64,000 nt of DNA, taken from contig NC_037269.1 in assembly GCF_000002425.4 (NCBI RefSeq), positions 15,783,309-15,847,308 of the forward strand, in the 5' to 3' direction. How positions within the stretch are numbered: the first letter of the stretch is position 1; every line of letters begins with the position of its first letter. Source of the stretch: Physcomitrium patens (Eukaryota > Streptophyta > Bryopsida > Funariales > Funariaceae). The position numbers and the translations under genes are program-made. Below, piece after piece: positions 10,725-23,496 of the stretch. Below the pieces are notes generated by a model. That model was not told where the DNA came from, ran no database searches, and saw only the letters and a list, made by a program, of their open reading frames with translations.

Positions 10725-13700
10725 AAAAAAGACTTATTATCATTAAAAAAGATTATTCTTATATTATAGAAAATCTAAACATACTGCTCAACATTATTTA
10801 AAAAAGCGTTGCAATCATAAAATGAAGAATACGGCTACCAAAAAGATAATATGTCAAAAAATAAATTTTTCCAATTATAATAATGACTATGCAGATAGAA
10901 CCTTATATAACATCAAGTAAAGGTACTATTCTCTCTTTAAAACCTTCTCCATGTATTATTATAGATGTTAAATTAGAACCTAAACATCACAAAGCTTCTA
11001 TCTTATTAGATTGAAGAACTTCAATTTATTTCTTAGATAAAGAGTTTATTAAAAGATATGGTAAAATGTGAATAAAGAAAATTAAATGTGTTGATGTAGA
11101 AGTCATAGATGGTCATTTATTATCTTCTTGAGATATTACTCATAAAATCTTTCCTATAAAAGTAGCAATTAATGGTTATAGTAGCTCTATAATATTTTAT
11201 ATTATTAAATCTCTTTCTAATCTAATTATTTTAAGTTTATTATAGCTAAAAATATATAATCTTCAAATATATTGGATTTTTTATAGTTTTGATTTTTTTC
11301 AAAGTATAATTAAAAATATTATTAATAAAATAAAAAATTATAAGTCTAATACAACCAAACCTATATTTGTAGATGAAAGAACTTTCTTGTATGTTGCAAA
11401 AATAAGATCACTTTATATTACTTATGCTACAACTGTTTCTAATGGTGGAAAGATCTTAAGTGGTATTCTAAGTCAATATCAAAATTTTTAAGATGTTTTT
11501 GAAAAGAAGAATGCAAATATTCTTTTGAAACATCATCCCTATGATTGCTCAATTAACCTTCAAGAAGGAATTCAACTGCCATTAGGACCAATCTATAATT
11601 TATCACAAATGAATTAATTATACTTAAGGAATATATTAAAGAGAATTTGGCCAAGTATTTCATATACCATTCGAAAACTCCAACAAGAGTTATAATCTTA
11701 TTTGTGAAGAAAATAGATGAATCATTATGAATGTATATTAATTATTAAGGATTCAACAAGATTACTATCAAGAATAGGTATTTTTTATCTTTGATATTTG
11801 GACATTTTGATCAATTGAATCTAGCTAATATTTATACAAAATTAGATCTATGAGGAGCATATAATCTTGTATATACCAAAAAAAAAGATGAATAAAAGAC
11901 TACGTTTTGAACATGGTATACATATTTTAATACAATGTCATACCTTTTGGATTTATTAATGAACTAACAACTTTTTAATAGCTAATGAATGATATCTTTT
12001 GAGAGTTTTTAGATAGTTTTATTTTCTATTATCTAAAAAATATCTTTATTTAATTTAAAAATATACAAAAAATATGAATTTTATATTTGTTGTATATTAC
12101 AAAAATTAAGAGATGCAAGGCTCTATGCCAAGATAAAAAAGTGTATATTTTATACTACTTAAATCAAATTTTTATAATATATCATTTCAAATGATAGACT
12201 TATAATGAGTACAAAGAAAGTTCAAATCATTGTGAATTAGAAGATTCCAAAAATAATAAAAAATATCTAATATTTTTTAGAATTTTTAAATTATTATAAA
12301 ATCTTCATCAAAAAATTCTCTCAAGTTACAACTCCATATATATATATTTGATTTATAAAGATAAACTTCAATGGAATAAAAAAGCAAGAGTAGCATTTGA
12401 AGCTTTGAAGTTGTTTTTTTTTTCTATATTAATATTATATCATGTCAACTTTTTTAAGCCATTTTTTATGGAAATAAATGCAAAAAACTTTGCTTTATGT
12501 ATTGTATTGTCACAAATGGGAACAAATGATAAATTTCACCTAGTAGCTTTTTATTAACCAAAATCAACTACAAGATCTATGACAAAGAATTTATAATTGT
12601 AGATTTGTTTCAAAATGGTGCCATAATCTTAAAGGCACTATAATCTAGGAATTTTATACATAGAACATAAGAACCTTAAATATTTTATATCAGCACATAT
12701 TTTAAAATAATTGCCATGCATTTTGTTTTATTACATGTATTTTTGCTTGAAAATGCAGTAGGTACCTTGCTATGGAAGGTAAGTAAAAATGCAGCAAAAA
12801 TTCTACTACATCTAATAGAATTTGAAATAAACTTTAAAATAAACTTTAATAATCCTAATCAAACTTTGATAAATCCAATACAAATTTAAAAGAAGTTATA
12901 AAAGAAACACAAAGAAGTTCTAAACTTATTTTTAAAATAATAATAATAATAAATATTTAAAAAATATATAAATAAAATTTTAAAGAAACAACAATAATCT
13001 TAAAGAAATGATAGAAATAAAAAAATTTAAAGAAATAATAAAAAATATTAAATAAATACTAAAAATAAAAATCCTAAATAAATCCAAATTAAAATCTAAT
13101 TTAACTCTAATTAAAATCTAAATAAATCTTAATGAAATCTTAAGTCAAATCTTAATTAAAATCTTAATTGAACCTTAATCAAATTTTAGGTTATATCTTA
13201 ATTGAAACCCTAATTGAACCTTAATCAAATCCTAAGACAAATCCTAAGTCAAATCCTAATGAAATCCTATTCAAATCTTAAATCTTAAACAAACTTTTAA
13301 CAAATTCTATTGCAGATTGAAACCTCAACAACTAATAATTGAACGATTGAAATGAATTAAAAAATTAAATATTTTTTAATATCTTATTTAAAAATTAGCA
13401 TAAGAAAGATGAAATTGATTGTACTTATTAGCTGAAAAAAATCAAAGATAATTCAATTTGGTATTAGGTGGCCTCCTATTTCAAGCTGAATGCTTTTTAA
13501 ATTGTTGAATTACTTTCAAATTTCATCCATAAATTGGAAATCAAGTCTAATATCCATACAAATAAAATTCACTTCAATCCAATTGGCAAATTCTTGAAGA
13601 ACTTAGGAACACTCATTAACCTTCAAACTCTAATTTTTGAGACTTCAACCCACAAAAACTTTCATATACTTCAATCTAACTATTTGATTGACCTCAAAAT

Positions 13701-15800
13701 TTGCATATTCATTAAAAACTAGTACACCAATACATTGCCTAAATTTCACCTATATATACAACAAAATCTAAGAAACTTTCAAAGTTATAAATATATTTTT
13801 ATTTTTCAAATTATCATCCCATCAAGAACATCATTAATTTTAAAAATCCTTCAAAATCTAAATATTGAATCAAATGACATGAAAACAATTCCTAAAAATC
13901 TTACTTCTAATTTTCTCCCAAATTCTACTCTCCAATTTTCCAAAGAATCCTAAAGTCATGATATGGATGCAGTTTTGTGCCTTAGTGTCTAATTTTGATA
14001 TAGGTTGATAATTAGTCCTCTTCGGGCATTAATTTTTGATAATTTGAGATAAGTTCTAATTTATCCTATTATTAATTTTTTCTTAAACATGCCTATATTA
14101 ATTTCTTATGTGATTTATTTTGATTTGGCTCATTTATGCTTCTATAATATAAATAGAAGTTTCTTCTATAAAAATTAATATTAAGACTAAATCTTTTATT
14201 ATTTTTTTATCATTTATCTTTATTTTTTATTACATATTTTTATTAGGTTGTTCTCTAATAACATCCATATTTTTATTTTTCACTATATAGTTGTGCTATT
14301 ACATGACAATGTTTGAGCATGTTTTTGTCAAGATTTAAATTTAAGATTATTTATTAACTAGAAAAATAATAAGGTTTATCAAATATTCTTTTTAGATGAT
14401 CTTTTCTTGTACCAAAAGAAAGAAATTTATTTTTTCATCAATATCAAATAATTTTCTTAAAGTAAGAATAATTTTATCTTTTAGCAATGAAATCAATAAA
14501 AAATTTTGATTTAATTTTTTTTAAGCAAGTTCAATCAAGTATGTCCTTTGATCCTCTCATTTGTGATATTAAGAAAAATTCTTCAAAATCTCATAATACT
14601 TCTAAGTTTGAATTCAAGAAAAATCTATTTTATTTTAATATTTACTTATATATTCCAAAAGATAAAGCACAATTATATATTCTTCAAGCTTGTTACAACT
14701 TTTCAATAACCACATATTTTAAAAACAATAAGACTTTTGAATTAATATCTAAAGATTTTTAATCACCTCAAATATAAAAAGCAATTAAATTTTTTGTCCT
14801 ATCATGTGTGTTGGTTCAAGATTAAAAACTCTTTGTCATTGATCTTATGGATATCTTTAGCTATTACCTATTCCAAAATAACCATGGTCTATTATTTCTA
14901 TAGATTTTATCATAGATCTTCTAATCTCAGGTTTTTTTTTACTCTATACTCATGATAATAGATTGATTTACCAAGATGGTAAATTTTGTATCATATATAA
15001 AATCTATTATACATAAAAAAAAATAGCTAAATTTTTTCTTCACAACATCTATTGCTATTATGAATTTTTAAGGAATAGTATATCAAATAAGGGAATTCAA
15101 TTTATATCAAAATCTTTGAAAATTCTTTTCAAGATTTTGAAGATGGATATAAAATTAATTTTAGCTCTCTATGTTCAAATTGATTAATAAAAAAAGTACA
15201 TACATAATTTAATGCTTTTGACTTTTTAAATTTGATAATTATATGATAGAAGATTTAACAAATCATTTATTTTGAATTACATATAATAATGAAGATACAT
15301 TTAAAAGAAATCCAAGAAGAAAAAAAAATCAATATGGATACTTATTGCAATGAACAACTCCAATTCCATATTAGCAATAAATTATGATTACTTTATTGTA
15401 ATATCAAGACTATTTGTTTTTGTAAAAAATTGGATTATTATAGATTTAGACCATTTTCTATATATAAATAAGTCAATTTAATTGTTTATCAATTACATCT
15501 ATTGGAGTTTATGAAGATTCATCCTATATTTCACATGTCTCTTTTTGAGAAATATAAGATAATGAATATCTTAAAAAAAGACAAATGCCATTGCTTCCTA
15601 TAGAAGTAGATAATTATTAAGAGTTTGAGATGGAAGAAGTTTTAGACTCAAAGAAATGCCAAAACAAGCTAAAATATCTTATTCATTAGCACAAATATAA
15701 TATTAATAAGTGTACATAAAAACTAGTAAAGAATCCTCTAAATATAGTTGAAAAGATTGATACTTTTTATCAATAATATCCATTAAAATCAAAATAAAGA
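10725..15800 (+). mobile_element. Heavily decayed chromovirus copy R1, interrupted by a 1.6-kb insertion
   Basis: The remains follow the family order: zinc-knuckle region (about 10745-10850), protease (10960-11250), RT (11600-12345), RNase H (12348-12716 and 14304-14470), integrase (14487-15400) and chromodomain (15470-15800). Only fragments stay open, for example KLQWNKKARVAFEALK at 12360 and MSFDPLICDIKKNSSKSHN at 14541. The catalytic motifs are lost. Most changes from the younger copies are C-to-T and G-to-A. No 5' LTR is attached. Confidence 0.88.
12717..14303. mobile_element. LTR-like insertion inside R1, flanked by TGCCA/TGACA
   Basis: R1 RNase H sequence stops at ATTGCCA (12716) and resumes near 14304. 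The inserted 1587 bp starts TGCATTTTG and ends GCTATTACA, so it has TG...CA ends; the flanking five bases are TGCCA (12712-12716) and TGACA (14304-14308), one mismatch. It contains the degenerate AATCCTAATCAAA-type repeat (12830-13300) and no credible gene. Most likely a solo LTR or a non-autonomous LTR element of a family not otherwise seen here. Confidence 0.6.
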
Positions 15801-15899
15801 GTCAAATAATTCCGTGCTATAAAAAAATAGATATTGCATTCTATCGTCTATCATTTATTGTAAATTCTTTGTATTTTATAAATTTTAATAAAATAAAAA

Positions 15900-16040
15900 A
15901 TCTACTACCAAAAAATTCAATTAAAAAACCATCATTTATGGACTTATCAAATGTAACATTACAATTTTCAAGTTAATATAATCAAGATAAAGATCCTTAA
16001 GAACAACATGTTCTTCCTTAAATAGATGTGATTTCACCAT
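15900..16040 (+). pseudogene. ORF3 remnant of R1
   Basis: AAGATCCTTAAGAACAACAT and the following TTCTTCCTTAAATAGATG match the middle of ORF3 in G1 (7168-7205). The rest of the frame and the first part of the LTR are missing, joined at an ATAGATG-like short match, so an internal deletion has removed them. Confidence 0.55.
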
Positions 16041-16457
16041 TATGCATGTCTATAGGTGATTGATAGATTAGAAACTTAGCCAATAAGTTAGCCACATGTT
16101 CTATATATTAGTAGCTTGTGATATAAGTTAAGAATGTGGTAGAAATATAGAAAACTTGCCTTACAAATTAAAACATGTGTCATACAAATTAAACATGTGT
16201 TGGAGGTCCTATAGAACATTATCTTTGATCTTTTAAGTAGATAGTATATATAGAGGCAAGAATGAAACCTTCTTTTTTCTTATCAATTTTTTTTTCCTTC
16301 TTATCTAATTTCAAAGGTCTCTAATTTTCTTGACTTTTTGTAGTAGCCATTCTAATTTCTTTTTAATATATATATTTTTTTATTTCTATTTTTTCATCTT
16401 TCTTTAAAAAAAAGTTTCATTTATTTATTTGTCTTTATTGAGTTCTTATTCTTCACA
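16041..16457 (+). repeat. Decayed 3' LTR of R1, 5' part missing
   Basis: It matches the family LTR from the middle of U3 (GATTAGAAACTTAGCC) through the TATA region (TAGATAGTATATATAGAGGC at 16224) to the end (TTCTTATTCTTCACA at 16457). Confidence 0.8.
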
Positions 16458-17030
16458 TAAGGTAGGAAAAAAAGGCCAACCAATATCCAAGTAAAGTATA
16501 GAAATTATCTTCTATTTGATGAGTTTGATACTTTTAAAATTTAAATTATTTTTATAAAAAGTAAATAAATTTTGAATTAAATTCTATGATTAAATCATTA
16601 ATTATTAAAGATACAATATATTATTGGATTTATTGATGATTTATTTTGAATTAAAAATTTGAATAGGATTTAATTAATATTTAGGATTTTATTAGAATTT
16701 GGTAAAGATTTGATTATGATTTATTTAAGATTTTATTAGGATTTAATTGAAATTTACTTAGAATTTGATTAAGTTTTTTTTAGAATTTATTTAAAGTTTA
16801 TTTTTAAGATTTTTATTTTTATGAATTTTTAAGATATTGATTAAAAATAATTCTTTAGAGTTTTTGTAAAGTTATTTAGAATTTCTTTATGTTCCTTTCA
16901 TTATTTTTTTTGAAATTACTTTTGGATTTTATTAAGATTTTAATAGGATTATTGAGCTTTAATTGGAATTTAATTTTAGATTTGATTAGAATTGTTAGGA
17001 CCTTATTGTTGCAATATCTAATATACCTTT
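16458..17030 (+). repeat. Degenerate ATTTGATTAGG-type repeat, copy 2
   Basis: It shares the flank of copy 1 (TTATCTTCTATTTGATGAGT compared with 10218-10240) and the loose units GATTTGATTA, GATTTATTTAAGATTTTATT. It lies between the R1 LTR and the R2 fragment. Confidence 0.55.
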
Positions 17031-17109
17031 TGCAACTAAATGCTTAATATATTTTCAACCAAGGCTTTATGTAATACAACAATAGATTACTACAAATGTA
17101 TGTGGATTA

Positions 17110-18290
17110 TTAAGAATATAATAAAATTTCTTTCAAAAATAAATATTTTTGTCTTTGATTTCAAAAAAAATTGATCAATTAAATCAAATAAAGATCTATA
17201 TTAAAATAGATCTATGATGAGCATATAACTTTATATGTTTCAAAGAAGGATATAAATAGAAGATTATATTTTTAACTAAGTGCATATATTTTGAATATAA
17301 TGTCATGCCTTTTGTGATCATTAATGCATAAGTTATTTTTTAACATCTAATAAATGATTTTTTTTTTTGAAAAATAGATGATTTAGTTGTATATTATTTA
17401 GATGATGTCTTAATCTACTCTAAGAATACAAAAGAGCATGAACTTCATGTTTTTTTGTTCCTTACAAAAATTTAGAGATATAAGTTTGAATATTTATTGA
17501 GAACTTTTTTCAAGTTATAATTCCACTTATACATTTCGCTTGAAAAGACAAACTCGTATAAGATAAAGAAGTAGGGGCATCATTTACAACTTAAAAGACA
17601 AAATTTATTTTTCTACCAATCTTATAATATATTGATATTTTAAGGTATTTTTTTTATTAAAACAAACATATCAGGTTTTGCTTTTGGTATAATATTGTCG
17701 TAAATAGTAGTAGATAACAAACTTCACCCAATAGCTTTTCAATCCAAAAAATCTTCAACAACCAAGATCAACTACAACATCTATGACAAAGATCTTCTTG
17801 CAATTCTAGATTCATGTCAAAAATGGTGCCATTATTTTCTAATATACTTCAAATCTAATCATTATATATATAGATTACAAGAATCTCAAGTGTATTATGT
17901 CAATCCATGTAATAAATCATTGCCAAGACTGTTGAAGTATGTTGTTGTTAAAATTTGAATTCAACATCATTTATTGATCAAGTAAAAAATAAAGATTATT
18001 AAATATCATTTTTAGATATTCTTATCTTGCACTAAAACTATGTAGCTCTGATAAATAATTAGCCAATTACTTAGGTTATTATTAAAAAAAATATGAATGA
18101 TCTTCACATTTAATCTTATTTCAAGAAGTTTCTAGTATTTTTATCTTTGGCAATAGCCATTTTAGTTTTAAATTATACCATCTTTGAATATTTATCTATT
18201 CTTTTTTAATAATATTAAAATATAGTAATTATTTTATTCTTTATGATTTATATCCTTGATATTTTAATAAGAATTTTAATTTATTTTTCT
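17110..18290 (+). mobile_element. Decayed chromovirus fragment R2 (RT, RNase H, LTR end)
   Basis: The RT is recognisable from about 17125 (AAAGATCTATATTAAAATAG) through ATGCCTTTTGTGATCATTAA at 17306, and 17389-17450 still encodes a YYLDDVLIYSKN-like catalytic block with both Asp codons. RNase H follows to about 18040. The last 190 bases match the 3' part of the decayed LTR subfamily of 41317-41868, including TTGGCAATAGCCATT at 18150. Confidence 0.78.
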
Positions 18291-18366
18291 TATTTTTTTA
18301 GAAGTAAATAAATTATACTATTATTTTTATTATGTTTTAAAGATTATAAAATATTTATCTTTAAAA

Positions 18367-18367
18367 T

Positions 18368-18437
<70 letters not shown>
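18367..18437. repeat. (TA)n microsatellite with TACATA interruptions
   Basis: About 70 bases of alternating T and A with two ACA interruptions, at the junction between the R2 and R3 fragments. Confidence 0.95.
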
Positions 18438-18441
<4 letters not shown>

Positions 18442-18444
18442 AAG

Positions 18445-19590
18445 AGAATAGACCATTCTTCTTTGTAAAAAATTTCATTTGATATTAGACGTTGCAAATT
18501 ACTTTCTTCTTATTTGACTCAGATTTTTCTAATAAAATGGAAAAAAATTATAAATTCTATATTTAATAGTAATAAATAATTTTATAAACTATTGTAGATC
18601 TTCACAAGCTTATCAATACTTTGACGATTTAAATCTTATACATTACCAACACCAACCATAGATGTATTATTCCTATACAAATAGAAGAAGTCAACAATGA
18701 AGTTAAAGTCAACGCCCAAAGTTGTGCAATTGAGAGAATCAAGTAAATCTACTTTATAATTTAATCTAAGAATTTTTTCTTCTATAAATATGAGCGAGGT
18801 TAGAATAATTTTGTTAAAGAAGTTTAATGGAGAAAAATAAAAAATTTAAAGAATTCTACAAATGAAGTTTTATGTAAGGTTTCATCTTTCTAAATACCAT
18901 AATATATTTACTTAAATTAGATTCATAAAGTACTTTTTTATTTAAAAGTTCTCTTTTTTGCCTTGCATATTTGATAGAAAATAATTTACAACTCTACTAT
19001 GATTTTAATTCATTTTTGGAAGTATTTATAGTCACATTAGGAGAAATAAATTGAAAAAGAATAGGAAAGACAAAACTCCTATTTTTACAACAAGAATCAT
19101 GTTTAGCCATGATATATACTATTGAATTTTTAAACCTTATTTGCAATATTAATTTGAATGAAAAAATCCTTATCAATTAATTTTAATATGAATTGAAATA
19201 TAATATTAAAGATTTATTATTGATAATGCAAAAAATAGATTCATGGAATAATATATTATTTAAGCAATTGTATGTAATAACCAAGTTTTTGAAAGATATC
19301 AATAACAAAGATTATGTTGAAAATGTTCAAATAATGTCATTGCAACAACTCTTAAGTTTTTAAAAACTTATTTATCAAGGCTTAAATCTATGCAAATCAA
19401 TAGAATAAATTTTAAACCTCTCAATGAATAATAAAAGAGTTGACATTGTTAAAAAAGACTATGCCTATATTGTGGAGAATCTAAGCACACTACTCAACAT
19501 TATTCAAAGAAAAAATGCAATCATAAAATAAAGAGCATATAATTTAATGTGCATAAAAAAAATTAATAGAAGACCATGTAGCTTTGATAA
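18445..19590 (+). pseudogene. Decayed chromovirus gag (R3), fused to an RT scrap
   Basis: A stretch near 18810-18850 (GTTAAAGAAGTTTAATGGAG) matches the gag LLEKFDGTKSKF region. Near 19455-19510 a zinc-knuckle remnant reads CLYCGESKHTTQHY, with the last Cys lost. At about 19530 the sequence jumps to RT (AGCATATAATTTAATGTGCA) and about 30 bases later leaves it again, so large internal deletions have occurred. Confidence 0.65.
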
Positions 19591-19599
19591 ATAATTGCC

Positions 19600-20083
19600 A
19601 AATTTTACTAAATTTAGATAGAGTTAGATAAAAATAGATAAATTTGATAATATCTTATAAAAAAGCTTTATAGATATAATTTTGCTTTTATACATGTATA
19701 TAAGTGATTAATGGGTTGAAAACTTGTCCAAAAAGTTGGCCATATATCACTCATATTGATAACTTGTAGTACAACTTAGAGATGTGGTGTACATATAAGA
19801 AGCTTATCTTGCAAGTTAGACATGTATCTTATGATTTGGACACATATTGGAGGTCGTATAAAATATTACCACATAGCTCTTAGTTAGATAGTATATATAG
19901 AGGCAAGAGTAAGGCCTTCTTCACTCTTTTCAATTCCTTTCTTACTTTTAGTTTTTTGAAGTTCTTGTCTTTTAACTATAGAAATTTTAATTTCTTCTTA
20001 GATTTATATATATGCTTATTTTTTTTTGTTATCTTTCTTTGAGAAATGTCTCACTTGTTTATTTGTATTCATTAAGTTTTTGT
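19600..20083 (+). repeat. Decayed chromovirus LTR, forward
   Basis: It contains TTAGATAGTATATATAGAGG at 19882, CTTCTTCACTCTTTTCAATT downstream and the end TTTTTGTCCTAAAAA. It follows the R3 gag/RT scrap, so it is probably the 3' LTR of that copy. Confidence 0.78.
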
Positions 20084-20473
20084 CCTAAAAACTAAAGATA
20101 AGAAAAGTATTGAGAAGAGTAAAGAAGGCTTTACTCTTGCTTCTATATGTACTATCTAAGTAAGAACTATGTAATATCATATTATAAAAACTCTAATTTT
20201 TGTTCAACTTGTAAGATATGTATTTAACTTGCAAGACATATTTTGTACATATATGTCACATGGCCAACTTATACTACAAGTTACCAACATGTATAAGATG
20301 CAAAAAATCTTTTTGGATAAGTTTTGAACCTATCAATCAATTATAAATATATATAAAATTAAATTTATATTTTTGAAGCTTCTAAGAAACTTAACCACAA
20401 GATATTATCATATCTACTTTCATTTACTTTCTACCTAATACTTCTAATCTATATATGTCTATGATACATCTCT
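20084..20473 (-). repeat. Decayed chromovirus LTR, reverse, back to back with the previous one
   Basis: AGAGTAAAGAAGGCTTTACT at 20120 is the reverse-strand R region, and ATGTCTATGATA at about 20462-20473 is the worn outer end. The LTR end at 20083 and the LTR end of this copy lie within a few bases of each other, giving an inverted LTR pair. Confidence 0.72.
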
Positions 20474-22189
20474 CCTTAAAAATCTCTTTTTAAAAAAATT
20501 AACTTAGATTTGGATCAATTGTACATAAATAAATAAAGTTGTTAAGATTGATTTTTTTTTTGTAAAATATATATTTATTCCAACTTATGTTATATTTCTA
20601 ATTAAATTGTATTTAATTTTAAAAAATTAAATTGCATAAAGATGCCATCTATGCACTTAATAACATCATCTTACAAACATGACTTGTACAAAAGAGAGCA
20701 AAATTTCAGATTCGGTTTATAATTTTGATATTAAAAATATTTGACAAAATTATTGTTTTTAAAATTCTTAAAAAAATAAAAAAAATCAAGAGTATATTTT
20801 TATTATACATATTATTTATTATTTATTATAAATTATTAAATTTATAATAATATTTATTATGCTTGTTGTAAGAATTTATTTTATTAAAAATAATTAGAAA
20901 CTAGAAAGAAAGTATTGGGAAGAGCTCTAAAAAAATAAGAAGAAAAATAAACTTAAAAATTATAAGTATCTAAGTTTGAATAGATGACTTGCCTTTTAAT
21001 ATTATCTATTTATTCAAATCCTCCAATTATGGAGGTTTTTCTTATTAAATTATTAATAATATTATACTTTGCAAAATAAAGAATTATAATTCTATATTTC
21101 TTTATTATAATTCTTGTTTTTGCAAAGTATCTATATGTTTGTAACTTCTCAAGTTAGAAGTATAAATGACCTATCTCATCATATGCATAGAAAGTTGTTT
21201 TTTTTCAAAATCCATACAAGAACCATCATTGTAACTTTTATTTTTTATGAAAGTATATAAAAACCAAGATGGGTACAAGAATGGAGAATTTTTAAATTTT
21301 CAATCTCAAAGATAGTAGTAGTAAAGAATACAAGAATAATTATTATTTCATTTTTAGGTTTCAAAAATTATATTACTTTTCAAAAGTTTAGTAGCACCCT
21401 ATGTAATTTTTTTATTAGTCCTAATAATTAGTGGTAATTATATGATATATGTAATCTTAAGCATAAAGAATATAATATGGTATAAGTATAAAAAACATCT
21501 AATCTTATTATTTTTTTTAAATAGAACAAGAAGAAAATCATAGCTAATGTAATAAATCATTATATGATTTTTAGAAGAAGACTCTAAACTTTCTTAGTGA
21601 ATATTGAATAATTTGATATGCATACTAGACACAAGAAGAATTATATAAGTTTTAGGTTATAAAACTCTAGGATTTGAGGATTTAATAAATTAATTGCATC
21701 TTTTACAAATAAGAAAGGACTTGTAATTCTAAGATCATATATTTTGCTGTAAAAATCATTTGATTGTTAGAGCAAGCTTGCACATTATTGTTATAGTTCT
21801 ATAATATCTTTGATTCTACAATACATAAATCTATACAAGTGTAAGAAGAAGATGTACAATTATAGATATAAAGTTGTTTGTTTATACATGTCAACTCTTA
21901 ATAGATTCTTGTCTTTAGCCATATTTGCATGACCATTTTTAAGATTTATTTGTCTTAATAAAATATTCTTATTGTAGAAATTATTATTAAACCCAAGTAC
22001 TAATTTAATAATTTATTTTTTCTTGTAATTAAAATATGATATTTTTTATTGTATTATTATAGAACTTTTTTTTATCTAATTTATTTTTAATTAAAATTAT
22101 AATTTATATGAAATTCTAAATTTTATTTTATTTATATTATATAATATTTTTGGAATAATATAAATTAAAAATAAATTATTTGACAAATA
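20474..22189. other. AT-rich stretch, no gene recognised; contains one hairpin
   Basis: No reading frame of note. Bases 21066-21090 and 21104-21128 form an inverted repeat (23 of 25 pairs, 13-base loop). It may belong to the decayed copia element whose RNase H end follows, but nothing else confirms that. Confidence 0.5.
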
Positions 22190-22380
22190 TTTTAGTTGTA
22201 TTAGACATTGGTCCATAGCATAAAAATCACTTATATATAGAAGAATGTAATAAGGATATTATTGGTTTAATTCATATTCTTTAATTACAAAATAAATTCA
22301 TAAAAGCTTTGACAAAAAATTCATTCACAAAAATTAATAAGATTTAGGTCAAGCATTGCTAATATTAAAAGTTATGAACT
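22190..22380 (+). pseudogene. Ty1/copia RNase H C-terminal remnant
   Basis: One frame reads HLYIEECNKDIIGLIHIL, then FIKALTKNSFTKI, matching the conserved copia end (HFIRECV..G.I.L.., then ILTKAL....F..LR). Stops interrupt it. An (AAAAAT)n run follows at 22383-22414. The rest of the element is not recognisable. Confidence 0.5.
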
Positions 22381-22717
22381 TAAAAAAAATAAAAATAAAA
22401 ATAAAAATAAAAATGGTGAAACTTCCGACAATAATATAAATTAAAAATATTAATTTTTGATTTATCATGACAAATTTACTTTAAATAATACTAACAATAC
22501 AAATCTAAAGTTAATAAGATAAGAAATGATGATGTTTTAATAGCATTCAAATCATCAATTAAAACAACCTATTACAACCTAAAATCAAACATCCAAATAC
22601 TGTTACAACTATGATATTTTAACAACATTCTAATTAAATAATAAAATAATATAAAAAAAAATGATTCTTTAGCACTAATTTTTATATAAACAAAAATTAT
22701 TGATAAAAATAAAGTAT

Positions 22718-23266
22718 TGTCATAGACATATATTTATTGTAATTATTATCGAGGTGATATGAATAGATAGAAGTAGGTAAAAGTAGAATAATTTCATAAT
22801 ATCTTCTAAAGAAGCTTCGTAGAAGCTTTATAGATACTATTTGGACTTTACATGTGTTTATATTTGATAGGTAGGTTAGAAACTTGGTTAACAAGTTAAC
22901 CACGTGCCACACATGTTGATAGCTTGCAGAACAAGCTAACTATGTGGCACCTATATAGAAAACTTGCGTTGCAAGTTAAGACATGTATTATGCAAAGTCA
23001 ACATGTTTTTGAAGATCCTATAGAACATTGCCACATAGCTCCTAGGTAGATAATATATATAGAGGCAAGAATGAAGTCTTCTTCACTCTTGTCAACTCTT
23101 TTCTTGCTTCTAGTCTAGTTTCAAGGGTCTCTATTTTTCTTATCTTTTGGCAATAGCCATTCTAGTTTCTTTCTTAATATACATATTTATTTATTTCTAT
23201 TTTGTCATCCTTCTTTGAGAAAAGTCTCACTTTTTATTTGTTTTTATTAAGTTTTATTCTTTGACA
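22718..23266 (+). repeat. 5' LTR of G2
   Basis: Begins TGTCATAGACATATATTTAT and ends TTCTTTGACA, 549 bp, with TAATATATATAGAGGC at 23050 in the TATA position. The two bases after it and the next eleven (TTGAGAACAGT) correspond to the candidate priming site of G1 with three changes. Confidence 0.93.
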
Positions 23267-23496
23267 AATTGAGAACAGTGCACTTACAATATCAAAGCTT
23301 TGTCTAATCTTGATTAAGAGTGAATTATCCCTTTCTCTTCAAAAGACATAAGCATATTAGTAGTTGTGGATTACATTCTTCTAAACTGATATTGTTTTTA
23401 GTATTTTTTTTTGTTCACAAGTCCTCTCTTCTATTTGTCTTAAGAAATATTAGACATGTTCTCTTTTTTAAGTGTTATCATCGTAGAACTTGCTGA

